Part shown: one piece after another, positions 21,447 to 33,583 of the stretch
Layout of the letters: the number at the start of each line of letters is the position of its first letter
How positions within the stretch are numbered: position 1 is the stretch's first letter
Source: Bacillus sp. V3B
Lineage (GTDB): Bacteria; Bacillota; Bacilli; Bacillales; Cytobacillaceae
Length of the DNA stretch: 48,962 bases
Reading direction: 5' to 3'
NCBI RefSeq assembly: GCF_024494465.1
Contig: NZ_JAETXM010000027.1
Location: 1 to 48,962, forward strand
Notes under the pieces: model-generated
Databases searched by the model: none
Told to the model about the DNA's origin: nothing
What the model saw: the letters and a program-made list of their open reading frames with translations, nothing else
Position numbers and translations under genes: made by a program

Positions 21447-21487
21447 AAAAAGGAGATAGTTACCATACAAGGTAATCTATCTCTTTT
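21447..21487 (+). terminator. Terminator of the pur operon
   Basis: GGAGATAG..TTACC pairs with GGTAA..TCTATCTC, flanked by A-rich 5' and T-rich 3' ends. It also lies between two convergent genes and could serve both. Confidence 0.75.
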
Positions 21488-21502
21488 CATTTGAACCTAT
21501 AT

Positions 21503-21793
21503 TTAACTGGGATTCACAGGAACTGTCTCGTCAAAGGTTTGTCGCGATTCAGAATGATCGTCTTTCTCATGTGATTGAGCAGATTCTTGCCATTTTTGAA
21601 TGAAGGCTGTTACTGGACAGAAACGGACAATCCCCTCTGCTACTTTCATTGCGCTACATATCGACATCCATAAGTAGGAATTACAGTAAGGCCTTTTTAC
21701 CAGTTTGGCCGAACTCCAAGACAAAACAGTTAAACCGATTGTAATCCTAATAAGGGCATTCAAAATGCCAATATTTGGTTTGACTTTTATCAT
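21503..21793 (-). CDS. DUF2892 membrane protein
   Basis: 96 aa. KPNIGILNALIRITIGLTVL starts the first hydrophobic segment; a second follows around YLWMSICSAMKVAEG, and the family motif RFCPVTAF is present. The tail after about residue 72 is polar and Glu/Asp/His-rich. ATG 21793 is chosen: AAAGGAG lies 11 nt upstream, whereas an upstream GTG touches that site. DUF2892 spans resemble the membrane part of E. coli YgaP. No function is assigned. It is convergent with purD. Confidence 0.8.
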   Translation of the reverse strand: MIKVKPNIGILNALIRITIGLTVLSWSSAKLVKRPYCNSYLWMSICSAMKVAEGIVRFCPVTAFIQKWQESAQSHEKDDHSESRQTFDETVPVNPS

Positions 21794-21925
21794 GATGATG
21801 ATCACTCCTTTATCAATAATTCATTAACACAATCTTTAGTGTGATAAACTGTGAAATATGATAATATGAATATAAAATACCCATGAAAGGGTTTACAAAG
21901 AACTAATAAAAGGGAGGGACTTAAT

Positions 21926-23671
21926 ATGCTGGAACAGCGTTATCGATGGAAAAATAAGCATTTGCGACAACATGTTGCTGTTATTGATGGCAAACTTGCA
22001 CCGACAGTATTATTAAAAAATGCCTGTTATTTGAACCAAACTTTTCGTAAATGGATCACAGCTAACATTTGGATTTATGAAGATCGTATTGTTTATGTTG
22101 GTGATAATATGCCATCCAACATCGATGGTTGTGAAGTGGTCGATTGTACCGATTTTTTACTTGTTCCAGGTTATATTGAACCGCATGCCCATCCGTTTCA
22201 TTTATATAATCCCCTATCATTAGCTGCATATGCATCTCAATTTGGAACAACAACACTAATCAATGATAATTTGCTTTTATTTTTGCAACTCCCAAAAAAG
22301 AAAGCGTTTTCTTTTCTAGGGAAAATGAGACATATTCCAACGACAATGTATTGGTGGTCCCGTTTTGATTCACAAACAGAAATTCAAGATGAAGAAGTAA
22401 CTTTTTCACATAGTCATGTTAAGTCTTGGTTAGAGCATGATGCCGTATTGCAGGGGGGAGAATTAACCGGTTGGCCAAAGTTACTTGATGGCGACGATAT
22501 GATGCTACATTGGATTCAAGAAGCAAAGAGGATGAGGAAGAAAATTGAAGGGCATTTTCCAGGTGCGTCAGAAAAAACATTAGCCAAGATGGTGCTGTTA
22601 GGTGCTGATTGTGATCATGAAGCGATGACAGGGCAGGAAGTGTATAGAAGGCTTATGCAAGGATACATGGTAACCTTAAGAAATTCAGGGATTCGTCCAG
22701 ATTTACCAAAGCTTTTGGATGAAGTGCATAAGCTAGATATTCATAACTATGATAAATTTATGCTAACGTCAGATGGTTCTTCTGCTGAATTTTATGAACA
22801 GGGCATCATTGACAACATGATCAGGATTGCGATTGAAAAAGGAGTTCCCGTGATTGATGCCTATAACATGGCTACTATTAATGTTGCGCGATATTATAAT
22901 ATTGAATATTTACATGGAAACATAGCTACAGGTCGGATTGCTAATATCAATTTCTTGACGAATGAAAAAAACCCAACTCCAGTATCTGTTTTAGCAAAAG
23001 GACAATGGGTAAAACGTGATGGAAAGAATCAGAGTGCCCCCTATCAATCGTTAGCATGGGATGAATTTGATTTGGAGCCATTAGAGCTTGAATGGGAACT
23101 AACAATGGAGGATTTACAATTTTCCATGCCTGTTGGAATCGTAATGGAAAATGCCGTCATTACGAAACCTTATTCCATTTCAACTGATGTTTCTTATGAT
23201 GTACTAAAGAACAGTAAGGATGAATGTTTCTTCATGCTGATCGATCGTAATGGAAAATGGAGGATCAATACAATTATTAAAGGATTTGCTGAAGATCTTT
23301 CGGGACTTGCGAGCACTTTCTCCCATACAGGAGATATTATTTTAATTGGAAAAAGTAAAATAGATATGATAAAAGCCTTTGAACGAGTGAAGGAAATTGG
23401 TGGAGGCATTGTTATCACGGAAAATGGAGAAATTGCTAAAGAATTACACCTTCCATTGAAAGGCTTAATGTCTAATAAAACGTTAGAAGAATTAATTGTG
23501 GAGCAAAAGGATTTTGTTCTATATATGAAAGAAAAGGGCTATCGTTATGAAGATCCTTTCCATACTTTACTCTTTTTTTCAACTACTCATTTGCCATATA
23601 TTCGTATCACCCAGCAGGGCATGTATGATGTTATGAACAAAATGGTACTCTTTCCAACGATAATGCGTTAA
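21926..23671 (+). CDS. Adenine deaminase, YerA family
   Basis: 581 aa. Amidohydrolase-superfamily protein with metal-binding HAH in VPGYIEPHAHPFHLYNP, MVLLGADCDHEAMTG (metal His) and the late Asp in MLTSDGSS. The C-terminal part resembles the adenine deaminase C-terminal domain (GGGIVITENGEI). Expected reaction is adenine to hypoxanthine, which would feed the guanine/hypoxanthine salvage side next to PbuG and the pur operon. The B. subtilis counterpart yerA also lies downstream of purD and is annotated as a putative adenine deaminase; its substrate remains less certain than for Ade itself. GGGAGG precedes the ATG. Confidence 0.88.
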   Translation: MLEQRYRWKNKHLRQHVAVIDGKLAPTVLLKNACYLNQTFRKWITANIWIYEDRIVYVGDNMPSNIDGCEVVDCTDFLLVPGYIEPHAHPFHLYNPLSLAAYASQFGTTTLINDNLLLFLQLPKKKAFSFLGKMRHIPTTMYWWSRFDSQTEIQDEEVTFSHSHVKSWLEHDAVLQGGELTGWPKLLDGDDMMLHWIQEAKRMRKKIEGHFPGASEKTLAKMVLLGADCDHEAMTGQEVYRRLMQGYMVTLRNSGIRPDLPKLLDEVHKLDIHNYDKFMLTSDGSSAEFYEQGIIDNMIRIAIEKGVPVIDAYNMATINVARYYNIEYLHGNIATGRIANINFLTNEKNPTPVSVLAKGQWVKRDGKNQSAPYQSLAWDEFDLEPLELEWELTMEDLQFSMPVGIVMENAVITKPYSISTDVSYDVLKNSKDECFFMLIDRNGKWRINTIIKGFAEDLSGLASTFSHTGDIILIGKSKIDMIKAFERVKEIGGGIVITENGEIAKELHLPLKGLMSNKTLEELIVEQKDFVLYMKEKGYRYEDPFHTLLFFSTTHLPYIRITQQGMYDVMNKMVLFPTIMR

Positions 23672-23719
23672 AATATAAAAGGATAGTGGTGAAATAGAAC
23701 AATGAATGAGGTGTGTTCT

Positions 23720-24793
23720 ATGTGGAAAAGATGGTTACCCATTTTTGTTATTGTCTTACTGCTTCTTGTAGGATGCAGCAGCAAAGATGAGGATGAGGCT
23801 GTAGAACCGGAACAAGAACAAAAGCAAGAACAAGAAGTTACAGATCATGAGGTTATAGAAGATCCAGAGTCACAAGAGGAAGAATTACCTTATCAGTTTC
23901 CATTGACGGGAATTGGGAGTGGTGATGAAATTGATGGAAGAGCCATTGCAGTCATGATTAATAATCATCCGATAGCCAGACCTCAGTCAGGTCTTTATAA
24001 AGCGGATATTGTTTATGAATTGTTGGCAGAAGGAAAGGTGACACGGTTTCTTGCTATTTTTCAAAGTGAGCACCCTGATATCATTGGACCTGTCAGAAGT
24101 GCTCGAGATTACTATATAGAGTTAGCCAAAGGATATGATAGCCTCTATATTACACACGGGAATAGTCCGGATGCTAAAGAGATGTTGGATGCCGGCTATG
24201 TCGATGTTTTAAATGGTCTATACTATGATGGAACTTTATTTAAAAGAGAAAGCTTTCGAAAGGCACCACACAATTCATATATCTCTTTTGATAATATTTT
24301 AAAAGGGGCTCGACAGCTTGATTATGAGATGGAGACAACGCCAGATTCACTGAATTTTTTAACAGAAGATGAAATGAATGCACTGACTGGTGTAGAAGCA
24401 AATGAATTTTCTATCGTATATTCTAATGCTAGTAACACGTTTAACTCAACCTTTGAGTATGATGACTCTTTAAAGAAGTACAAACGTTTTTCAAATGGAG
24501 AGCAAACGGTGGATTATGACACGAAAGAACCTGTATTAGTTGACAATATTTTTATTGTCGAGACAGGACATAAAATTATTGATAACGCTGGTCGGCGTGA
24601 TATCGATCTTACTACTGGTGGCAGAGCCTATCTTATGCAAAAAGGGTTGAAGATGGAGGTAGAGTGGAGAAATATTGAAGGCAAAATCTTACCTTACCTG
24701 GACGGTGAGATAGTTGAGCTTATTCCTGGGAGAACATGGATCAATGTCATTCCAACTCATCCTGGTTTAGGGCAGGTTGTTTCTTTCGAGTAA
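23720..24793 (+). CDS. yerB: DUF3048 lipoprotein YerB
   Basis: 357 aa. A signal peptide MWKRWLPIFVIVLLLLVGC ends in a lipobox (LLVGC, lipidated Cys about 19), followed by a Glu/Gln-rich linker and the DUF3048 N- and C-terminal domains (RPQSGLYKADIVYELLAEG, GPVRSARDYY, HNSYIS, VEWRN). ATG 23720 has GAGGTG 6 nt upstream and gives a clean signal peptide; ATG 23702 would add six residues. It is expected on the outer face of the membrane. Molecular role unknown. Position between yerA and yerC is as in B. subtilis. Confidence 0.9.
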   Translation: MWKRWLPIFVIVLLLLVGCSSKDEDEAVEPEQEQKQEQEVTDHEVIEDPESQEEELPYQFPLTGIGSGDEIDGRAIAVMINNHPIARPQSGLYKADIVYELLAEGKVTRFLAIFQSEHPDIIGPVRSARDYYIELAKGYDSLYITHGNSPDAKEMLDAGYVDVLNGLYYDGTLFKRESFRKAPHNSYISFDNILKGARQLDYEMETTPDSLNFLTEDEMNALTGVEANEFSIVYSNASNTFNSTFEYDDSLKKYKRFSNGEQTVDYDTKEPVLVDNIFIVETGHKIIDNAGRRDIDLTTGGRAYLMQKGLKMEVEWRNIEGKILPYLDGEIVELIPGRTWINVIPTHPGLGQVVSFE

Positions 24794-24901
24794 CGATTGC
24801 TATATCAACCTATAGATAACAACAACTATACATTTTGGTTGCAAGAATACAGCAATGTCTACGTTTTGTCATCTGTAGTGAAAATAAAGGAGTAATAGGT
24901 A

Positions 24902-25216
24902 ATGCAAATTGAAAAATTAAGAGGAAAAGAACTAGATCAATTGTTTAATGCCGTCCTATCATTGAAAGATTTAGAAGAATGCTATCGATTTTTTGATGAT
25001 CTTTGCACAGTGAATGAAATTCAGTCTTTAGCTCAACGTTTAGAAGTAGCAAGGATGCTCCAAGAGGGAAAAACATATCACATTATAGAATCGGAAACAG
25101 GTGCAAGTACTGCCACGATTTCTCGTGTGAAACGATGCCTAAACTATGGAAATGATGCCTATGAGATGGCAATAGAACGAATAAAGAAAAATAAATCAAC
25201 TACATCAGAAGAATAA
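24902..25216 (+). CDS. yerC: YerC/YecD family TrpR-like DNA-binding protein
   Basis: 104 aa. Matches the TrpR-related YerC family: KDLEECYRFFDDLCTVNEI, SLAQRLEVARMLQEG, and the helix-turn-helix segment ESETGASTATISRVKRCLNYG. Probably a transcription regulator; its target and ligand are not known from sequence. It is a separate unit followed by a terminator. Confidence 0.92.
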   Translation: MQIEKLRGKELDQLFNAVLSLKDLEECYRFFDDLCTVNEIQSLAQRLEVARMLQEGKTYHIIESETGASTATISRVKRCLNYGNDAYEMAIERIKKNKSTTSEE

Positions 25217-25219
25217 TGT

Positions 25220-25262
25220 CAAAAAGCCACTGGAACCTTAGAGCTCCATTGGCTTTTTTTAT
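25220..25262 (+). terminator. Terminator of yerC
   Basis: AAAAGCCACTGGA pairs with TCCATTGGCTTTT around a short loop (one mismatch), followed by T7. Confidence 0.85.
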
Positions 25263-25302
25263 TAAGTGAGAAAAGTATCAATTATGGCGCATCTATTTTC
25301 TT

Positions 25303-25331
25303 TTTTCATTTAATTTTTCTAATGCTATAAT
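25303..25331 (+). promoter_or_regulatory. Predicted promoter of the pcrB-pcrA-ligA-yerH cluster
   Basis: TTTTCA (25303-25308), 17-nt spacer, consensus TATAAT (25326-25331), 34 nt before the pcrB start. Confidence 0.5.
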
Positions 25332-25365
25332 GGTGTAATGTATTGATGGAATGGAGGAAGTTTGC

Positions 25366-26052
25366 ATGTATGATGTGCGTGAGTGGAAGCACGTTTTTAA
25401 GCTCGATCCTAATAAACAAATTGAAGATGATCAGCTTGAAAAAATTTGTGAATCAGGTACAGATGCCGTAATTATCGGTGGTACAGATGGAGTCACGCTT
25501 GAAAATGTTTTAGATTTGATGGCTAGAGTCCGTCGCTATACCGTTCCATGTATATTAGAAATCTCTTCGATTGAAACCGTCACACCAGGGTTTGATCTGT
25601 ACTTTATCCCAACTGTTTTAAATAGTAGGGATTCACAATGGATAACAGGACTTCATCAACAAGCAGTCAAAGAATATGGAGACCTTATGAATTGGGAGGA
25701 ATTTTCCTTTCTGGGGTATTGCATTTTAAATAAAGAATGCAAAGCGGCAAGGCTAACCAATGCAAACACAGAACTATCGAAGGAAGATATAGTTGCGTAC
25801 GGCAGGGTAGCTGAGAAAATGTTTCATATGCCAATCTTTTATTTGGAGTATAGTGGTTCATACGGTGATCCAACAGTAGTAGCTGAAGTAAAGGAAAAGT
25901 TGGAAAATACCGTTTTATTTTATGGTGGAGGCATTACAAATCGCGAGCAGGCAGTCGAAATGGCAGAGTTTGCGGATGTAATTGTTGTGGGGAATATTAT
26001 TTATGATGATTTAGAGAAAGCTTTGCAAACGGTAATCGTAAAGAAAGAATAG
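25366..26052 (+). CDS. pcrB: Heptaprenylglyceryl phosphate synthase
   Basis: 228 aa TIM-barrel prenyltransferase. It joins heptaprenyl diphosphate to glycerol-1-phosphate, an archaeal-type ether lipid step found in Bacillales. Visible are EWKHVFKLDPNK, SGTDAVIIGGTDGVT, YFIPTVLNS, IFYLEYSGSYG and VLFYGGGI, which hold the phosphate and Mg sites. ATG 25366 follows GGAGGAAG by 5 nt; ATG 25351 upstream would overlap it. The gene precedes pcrA as in B. subtilis. Confidence 0.96.
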   Translation: MYDVREWKHVFKLDPNKQIEDDQLEKICESGTDAVIIGGTDGVTLENVLDLMARVRRYTVPCILEISSIETVTPGFDLYFIPTVLNSRDSQWITGLHQQAVKEYGDLMNWEEFSFLGYCILNKECKAARLTNANTELSKEDIVAYGRVAEKMFHMPIFYLEYSGSYGDPTVVAEVKEKLENTVLFYGGGITNREQAVEMAEFADVIVVGNIIYDDLEKALQTVIVKKE

Positions 26053-26129
26053 AGTATTGTAAAAGAACAAGGTTAAGAGTAGAATAAAAAGAATAGGAAC
26101 ATACGTTTTATATGGTGGTGAATGAGTAC

Positions 26130-28358
26130 ATGAATTTTTTGACGGATAAGCTGTTAAATGGTTTGAATCCAGAACAGCAAAAAGCTGTAAAGACGACAGA
26201 AGGCCCCTTACTCATTATGGCAGGAGCCGGAAGTGGAAAGACGCGGGTATTAACTCAACGAATAGCTTATTTAATGGTTGAAAAGAGAGTAAATCCTTAC
26301 AATATTTTAGCGATTACGTTCACAAATAAAGCGGCTCGCGAAATGAGGGAGCGGATTCAAACGGTGATGGGTGGAGCAGCAGATGACGTTTGGATATCTA
26401 CCTTCCACTCGATGTGTGTCCGAATTTTACGAAGGGACATTGACCGAATTGGCTACAATCGGAATTTTACGATATTAGATACAACGGATCAGCTATCGGT
26501 AATTAAATCGATCTTAAAGGAGAAAAATATTGATCCGAAAAAATTTGATCCACGAGCTATTCTGGGCTCCATTAGTTCAGCCAAAAATGAATTAATTGAT
26601 CCGGAAGCATACGCAAAAACAGCGGGAGACTATTTTGCTAACGTTGTGAGTGATGTATATAAAGAATTTCAAAAGCGACTGCGGAAAAACCAAGCGCTCG
26701 ACTTTGATGATCTCATCATGATGACGATCCAACTATTTCAGCGTGTCCCAGAAGTACTCGAAAACTATCAAAGAAAATTTCAATATATTCACGTTGATGA
26801 GTATCAAGATACTAATAAATCCCAATATATGCTTGTTAAGTTATTAAGTTCAAGGTTCCAAAATTTATGTGTTGTTGGTGATTCTGATCAGTCCATTTAT
26901 CGTTGGCGGGGGGCAGATATTGCGAATATCCTCTCATTTGAAAAGGACTATCCAAAAGCACGGGTCATTCTGCTAGAGCAGAATTATCGCTCAACGAAGA
27001 GTATTTTACGTGCTGCAAATAAAGTGATTGCCAATAACATGAATCGAAAAGAAAAGAACTTATGGACCGATAACCGCGACGGAAATAAGATTCACTATTT
27101 CCGAGCAGATAGTGAACAAGGAGAAGGGCAATTTGTTGTGTCTAAAATGAAGGAACTGGTGCAACAGGAAAACCGTAAATGGTCTGAAATGGCCATTCTA
27201 TATCGGACAAATGCTCAGTCACGTGTGATGGAGGAAGTACTGTTAAAATCAAATATTGAGTATACGATTGTTGGTGGAACAAAGTTCTATGATCGTAAAG
27301 AAATAAAAGATATCCTTGCCTATCTTCGTTTGATTGCTAACCCAGATGATGACATCAGTCTGCAAAGGATTATTAATGTTCCCAAAAGAGGTATAGGCTC
27401 AAGTTCAGTCGATAAAATGGCTAACTTTGCTACAAACTATGATACTTCTATGTATCAAGCACTAGACTCGGTTGAATTAATGGGGTTAAGCCCTAAAATC
27501 ACAAAAGCAGCAGCTGAGTTTAGAGACGTAATCAGCAGATATACGCAAATGCAGGAGTATTTGTCCGTTACCGAACTGGTTGAGGCTGTGCTTGAGAAAA
27601 CAGGTTATCGTGAAATGCTAAAGGCTGAGAAATCAATTGAAGCACAAAGTCGTCTGGAAAACTTAGACGAGTTTCTTTCGGTTACGAAAAATTTTGAAGA
27701 AAACAGTGAGGATAAAAGCTTAGTTGGCTTCTTAACGGACCTTGCTCTTGTAGCTGATATTGATAAATTAGATGATGATGGAGAAGAAGCAGATGCGGTC
27801 GTCTTAATGACGCTCCACTCAGCGAAAGGACTTGAGTTCCCTGTCGTTTTTCTCATTGGACTTGAAGAAGGTATTTTTCCGCATAGCCGTTCATTAACGG
27901 AAGAAGCTGAAATGGAGGAAGAAAGGCGTTTAGCCTATGTCGGGATCACAAGGGCTGAACAGCAATTGTTTATAACAAATGCTCAGATGAGGACATTATA
28001 CGGTAGAACAAGTATGAATCCTCCTTCTCGTTTTATTAAGGAGATTCCAGCAGACTTATTAGAAGGAATCGAGCCTGCAAAGAAAAGTAGGTCATTTGGC
28101 TCGAGCTCTTCGTTTGCAGGGAAGTCAAAGCAACCACAAGCACAGAGAAAAGCGGTGATGAGACCTGCTACTACCATGACGGGTGGCGATGACGTACAGT
28201 GGCAAGTTGGGGACAAAGCGGAGCATGGCAAATGGGGTATTGGAACAGTCGTTAGTGTAAAAGGAAATGGCGAAGGCACCGAGCTCGACATTGCGTTCCC
28301 GAGTCCAACTGGTGTGAAACGGTTATTGGCGAAGTTTGCTCCTATTAAACAAGTATAA
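26130..28358 (+). CDS. pcrA: ATP-dependent 3'-5' DNA helicase PcrA
   Basis: 742 aa, superfamily 1A helicase (UvrD/Rep type) acting in repair, plasmid replication and removal of RNA polymerase or RecA from DNA. Motifs in order: I GAGSGKTR (about 30), Ia [76 protein letters not shown]. The C-terminal Tudor-like domain [19 protein letters not shown] that binds RNA polymerase is present. ATG 26130 gives the standard [17 protein letters not shown] start. Confidence 0.97.
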   Translation: MNFLTDKLLNGLNPEQQKAVKTTEGPLLIMAGAGSGKTRVLTQRIAYLMVEKRVNPYNILAITFTNKAAREMRERIQTVMGGAADDVWISTFHSMCVRILRRDIDRIGYNRNFTILDTTDQLSVIKSILKEKNIDPKKFDPRAILGSISSAKNELIDPEAYAKTAGDYFANVVSDVYKEFQKRLRKNQALDFDDLIMMTIQLFQRVPEVLENYQRKFQYIHVDEYQDTNKSQYMLVKLLSSRFQNLCVVGDSDQSIYRWRGADIANILSFEKDYPKARVILLEQNYRSTKSILRAANKVIANNMNRKEKNLWTDNRDGNKIHYFRADSEQGEGQFVVSKMKELVQQENRKWSEMAILYRTNAQSRVMEEVLLKSNIEYTIVGGTKFYDRKEIKDILAYLRLIANPDDDISLQRIINVPKRGIGSSSVDKMANFATNYDTSMYQALDSVELMGLSPKITKAAAEFRDVISRYTQMQEYLSVTELVEAVLEKTGYREMLKAEKSIEAQSRLENLDEFLSVTKNFEENSEDKSLVGFLTDLALVADIDKLDDDGEEADAVVLMTLHSAKGLEFPVVFLIGLEEGIFPHSRSLTEEAEMEEERRLAYVGITRAEQQLFITNAQMRTLYGRTSMNPPSRFIKEIPADLLEGIEPAKKSRSFGSSSSFAGKSKQPQAQRKAVMRPATTMTGGDDVQWQVGDKAEHGKWGIGTVVSVKGNGEGTELDIAFPSPTGVKRLLAKFAPIKQV

Positions 28359-30398
<2,040 letters not shown>

Positions 30399-30410
30399 GA
30401 GGTGTAGCAC

Positions 30411-31580
30411 GTGAGGAAAATCTTTAGTATAGCCCTCGCTTCTGTTTTATTGCTGTCAGCCTGTGCACCGAATTTTCAAAAACAGGAGGAGATTGTACAG
30501 GATCAGAAGGATTCAAGTGAGAAGGCGATCATACCTAAATATAAGATATCAGATGAATATTACCGAACTATTTTACCTTTTAAAGAATCTGAAGCTCGTG
30601 GACTTGTTGTTAACAATGTATATTCAAAATATGATCTTCAGGAGTTTGAGACGGGATTAATGAGAATAGCTCAAAATACATTTGACCCGGACAAGTACTT
30701 GTTTCAGGAAGGACAATATTTAAAGAGTGCAACGGTTAGGCAATGGTTGAATCGCCAGTATACTCCAGAGCAATTAGAAACAAGGGGACTCGACGAATCA
30801 GAGAATATCGGTTTGAATCCTCTGGATAATGAACAAGGGGATATCGCTGAACGTTATGAGAAAAATCCGATTTATTTGGCTCATATTTTAGAACATGATT
30901 ACTTAATCAAAGGAGATAATGGCAAAGTAAGTCTTGGTGGACTTGTTATCGGTCTTGCTTTGAACTCTGTATATTACTATCAAAAGGTTCAATATGGCGC
31001 CACATTTCAAACGAAAATTGACCGTGACGTGCTTGATAAAGAAGGAAAGAAAATAGCCGAAGAAATTATCAAGCGTTTACGAGCAATGGATGGCCTTAAA
31101 GAGATACCGATTACAATTGCTTTATTTGAGCAAGAAAGTAGGACATCTATTGTTCCAGGTAGCTTTTTTGCGTATGCTAATGCGGGTAAAGGAAGCGCTG
31201 ATCTTGGGGATTGGAAGGTTGTTGATGAAAATTATATGTTATTTCCATCATCAGAAGCGACTACGCAGTACCGAGATGACGCTACTTTATTTTCAAATTT
31301 TAAACAAGATATAGAAGCCTATTTTCCCAACTTTAATGGAGTAGTGGGACGGGCATTTTATGCGGGAGGACATCTTCAAGAATTAAATATTGATATTCCA
31401 ATCCAATTTTATGGAAAAACAGAAGCTATTGGCTTTACTCAATTTGTGACAGGAAAAGTAATGGAGCACTTTCCGGATTACATTTCCATTCAAGTCAATA
31501 TCTCTTCTGTTATGGGATCTGAAGCAATCATTGTAAAAGATATCGATCAAAAAGAACCTTTTGTCCACATTTATAAATAA
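30411..31580 (+). CDS. yerH: CamS-family lipoprotein (YerH)
   Basis: 389 aa. N-terminal lipoprotein signal with lipobox LLSAC (Cys about 18). The rest matches CamS, the family whose enterococcal and staphylococcal members release the sex pheromone peptide cAM373 from the signal peptide. GTG start with GAGGTG upstream, 12 nt after ligA. Here the signal-peptide tail before the Cys is ALASVLLLSA. Whether it acts as a peptide signal in this organism is unknown. Confidence 0.92.
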   Translation: MRKIFSIALASVLLLSACAPNFQKQEEIVQDQKDSSEKAIIPKYKISDEYYRTILPFKESEARGLVVNNVYSKYDLQEFETGLMRIAQNTFDPDKYLFQEGQYLKSATVRQWLNRQYTPEQLETRGLDESENIGLNPLDNEQGDIAERYEKNPIYLAHILEHDYLIKGDNGKVSLGGLVIGLALNSVYYYQKVQYGATFQTKIDRDVLDKEGKKIAEEIIKRLRAMDGLKEIPITIALFEQESRTSIVPGSFFAYANAGKGSADLGDWKVVDENYMLFPSSEATTQYRDDATLFSNFKQDIEAYFPNFNGVVGRAFYAGGHLQELNIDIPIQFYGKTEAIGFTQFVTGKVMEHFPDYISIQVNISSVMGSEAIIVKDIDQKEPFVHIYK

Positions 31581-31611
31581 AGTGGCAACTAACTGCATAG
31601 CTATAATGAGG

Positions 31612-31656
31612 AGAGGATAGATTGTTCAAGATCCGAGCATATATCCTCTTTTTTTT
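31612..31656 (+). terminator. Terminator of the pcrB-yerH cluster
   Basis: AGAGGATA pairs with TATCCTCT around a 20-nt loop, followed by T8. Confidence 0.8.
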
Positions 31657-31742
31657 GTGGATTAATAGCATTTCTAGAAACTTTGTCGAAATAAATTTTT
31701 GAATTTTTTAATAAATTAGTAAACTTACGAAAGAAACTGTTG

Positions 31743-31748
31743 TATAAT
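31743..31748 (+). promoter_or_regulatory. Predicted -10 element of aceB
   Basis: Consensus TATAAT 54 nt upstream of the aceB start. No good -35 lies 16-18 nt upstream (TAAACT at best), so the promoter may need an activator. No clear CcpA site was seen. Confidence 0.4.
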
Positions 31749-31801
31749 AGACTATAGTTAAATATAATTGTTTTATAACAAAAAGGGGTGATGAGGTAAA
31801 T

Positions 31802-33394
31802 ATGTCCACACAAACTACAGGTATTCAAATTGTTGGCGAATTATTACCAGGCTATGAGAAAATCTTATCTCCAGAGGCGTTAAGCTTTATAGAGCAGTTA
31901 GAAAAGAGATTTGGAACTCAACGAAAAGAATTGTTAGCAAAAAGACAAATAAAACAAAAAGAGATTGATCAGGGAAAACTTCCAACTTTTTTGTCTGAAA
32001 CGGAACGTATACGTAAAGAAGACTGGACCATTTGGCCGCTTCCAAAAGATCTTCAAGATCGCCGTGTAGAAATTACTGGACCGACTGACAGAAAGATGAT
32101 TATAAACGCTCTTAATTCGGGTGCAAAGGTATTTATGGCTGATTGTGAGGATGCTACATCTCCAACATGGAATAACATTATTGAAGGACAACTGAATTTA
32201 AGAGATGCGGTTAACCAAACGATTTCCTATAAAAATCCGGACGGAAAAGAATATAAATTAAACGATGAAACAGCTGTATTGCTTGTTCGACCGAGGGGGC
32301 TTCATTTAGAAGAGAAATATATTTTACTAGACGGTCGTCCTATTTCTGCAGGTTTACTTGATTTTGGATTGTACTTTTTTCATAACACTCGTCAACTATT
32401 GGCTCAAGGAACAGGTCCATACTTTTATTTACCAAAGATTGAAAATCACCTTGAAGCAAGACTTTGGAATGAAGTATTTATCTTTTCGCAAAAATATCTT
32501 GAAATTCCTAAAGGAACGATTAAAGCCACAGTATTAATTGAGACTATTCTGGCGGCATTTGAAATGAACGAAATACTATATGAACTAAAGGAACATTCGG
32601 CAGGGTTGAATTGTGGCAGATGGGATTATATTTTCAGCTATTTAAAAAAACTACGTAATCAGGAAGATGTGATTTTGCCTGATCGTTCCCAAGTAACGAT
32701 GACCGTTCCATTTATGAGGTCCTATTCATTGCTAACGATCCAAACTTGTCATCGGAGAAATGCACCAGCTATTGGCGGAATGGCTGCTCAAATCCCGGTT
32801 CGTGGGAATCCTCAGGCTAATGAAGAGGCTTTTGCTAAAGTCCGTGCCGATAAAGAGCGGGAAGCACGTGATGGACATGATGGAACATGGGTAGCGCATC
32901 CTGGCTTAGTTCCAGTAGCAATGGAAGTATTTAATCGGGAAATGCCTGAAGCGAATCAAATTCATTCATCAAAGCAACGAACTATTCGTGTAAAGCCGGA
33001 GCACTTGTTAGCCGTACCAAAGGGAACGATTACAGAAGCTGGCGTCCGAATGAACATTAATGTGGGTATTCAATATGTCGCTTCATGGTTATGCGGAAGA
33101 GGCGCAGCACCACTTCACAACTTAATGGAAGATGCTGCAACGGCAGAGATCAGTCGAGCTCAGCTTTGGCAATGGATTCGTCACCCTAAAGGGGTATTAG
33201 ATGATGGAAGAAAAGTAACCAGCGAGATGTATGAAAGACTCAAAATGGAAGAATTAGAGAAGATCAAGAACGAACTAGGGGAAGAGAATTATCAGAACGG
33301 TCGTTTTTCCGAAGCTACTCAATTATTTGATCAACTTATTTTACAAGATGACTTTGTTGAATTTCTAACATTACCAGGCTATGAAAAATTATAA
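31802..33394 (+). CDS. aceB: Malate synthase A
   Basis: 530 aa, form A. Condenses glyoxylate with acetyl-CoA to malate, the second glyoxylate-shunt step. The PROSITE-type signature KEHSAGLNCGRWDYIF is exact. Also visible are MADCEDATSPTW, LLVRPRGLHL with its active-site Arg, and AHPGLVPVA. AAGGGGTGATG precedes the ATG. With aceA it allows growth on acetate or fatty acids. B. subtilis 168 lacks this pair; B. subtilis has yerI-sapB-putP/opuE between yerH and gatC, so the locus differs here. Confidence 0.96.
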   Translation: MSTQTTGIQIVGELLPGYEKILSPEALSFIEQLEKRFGTQRKELLAKRQIKQKEIDQGKLPTFLSETERIRKEDWTIWPLPKDLQDRRVEITGPTDRKMIINALNSGAKVFMADCEDATSPTWNNIIEGQLNLRDAVNQTISYKNPDGKEYKLNDETAVLLVRPRGLHLEEKYILLDGRPISAGLLDFGLYFFHNTRQLLAQGTGPYFYLPKIENHLEARLWNEVFIFSQKYLEIPKGTIKATVLIETILAAFEMNEILYELKEHSAGLNCGRWDYIFSYLKKLRNQEDVILPDRSQVTMTVPFMRSYSLLTIQTCHRRNAPAIGGMAAQIPVRGNPQANEEAFAKVRADKEREARDGHDGTWVAHPGLVPVAMEVFNREMPEANQIHSSKQRTIRVKPEHLLAVPKGTITEAGVRMNINVGIQYVASWLCGRGAAPLHNLMEDAATAEISRAQLWQWIRHPKGVLDDGRKVTSEMYERLKMEELEKIKNELGEENYQNGRFSEATQLFDQLILQDDFVEFLTLPGYEKL

Positions 33395-33583
33395 AAACAG
33401 ATATGTTCGTTATTAATTGTCTGATAGGAGCGAAATGTTAGCTGAAAAGGTCTTTTTATTAGATTAATAATTTGTGAAAAATAGAGAGTTGTGTATTAGC
33501 CTAATAGGATGAATAGAACTCGTTTTTCCTAAGTATGAATAAATAATGGTTGTATTAAATACGAACAAGGGAGATGGATTTAT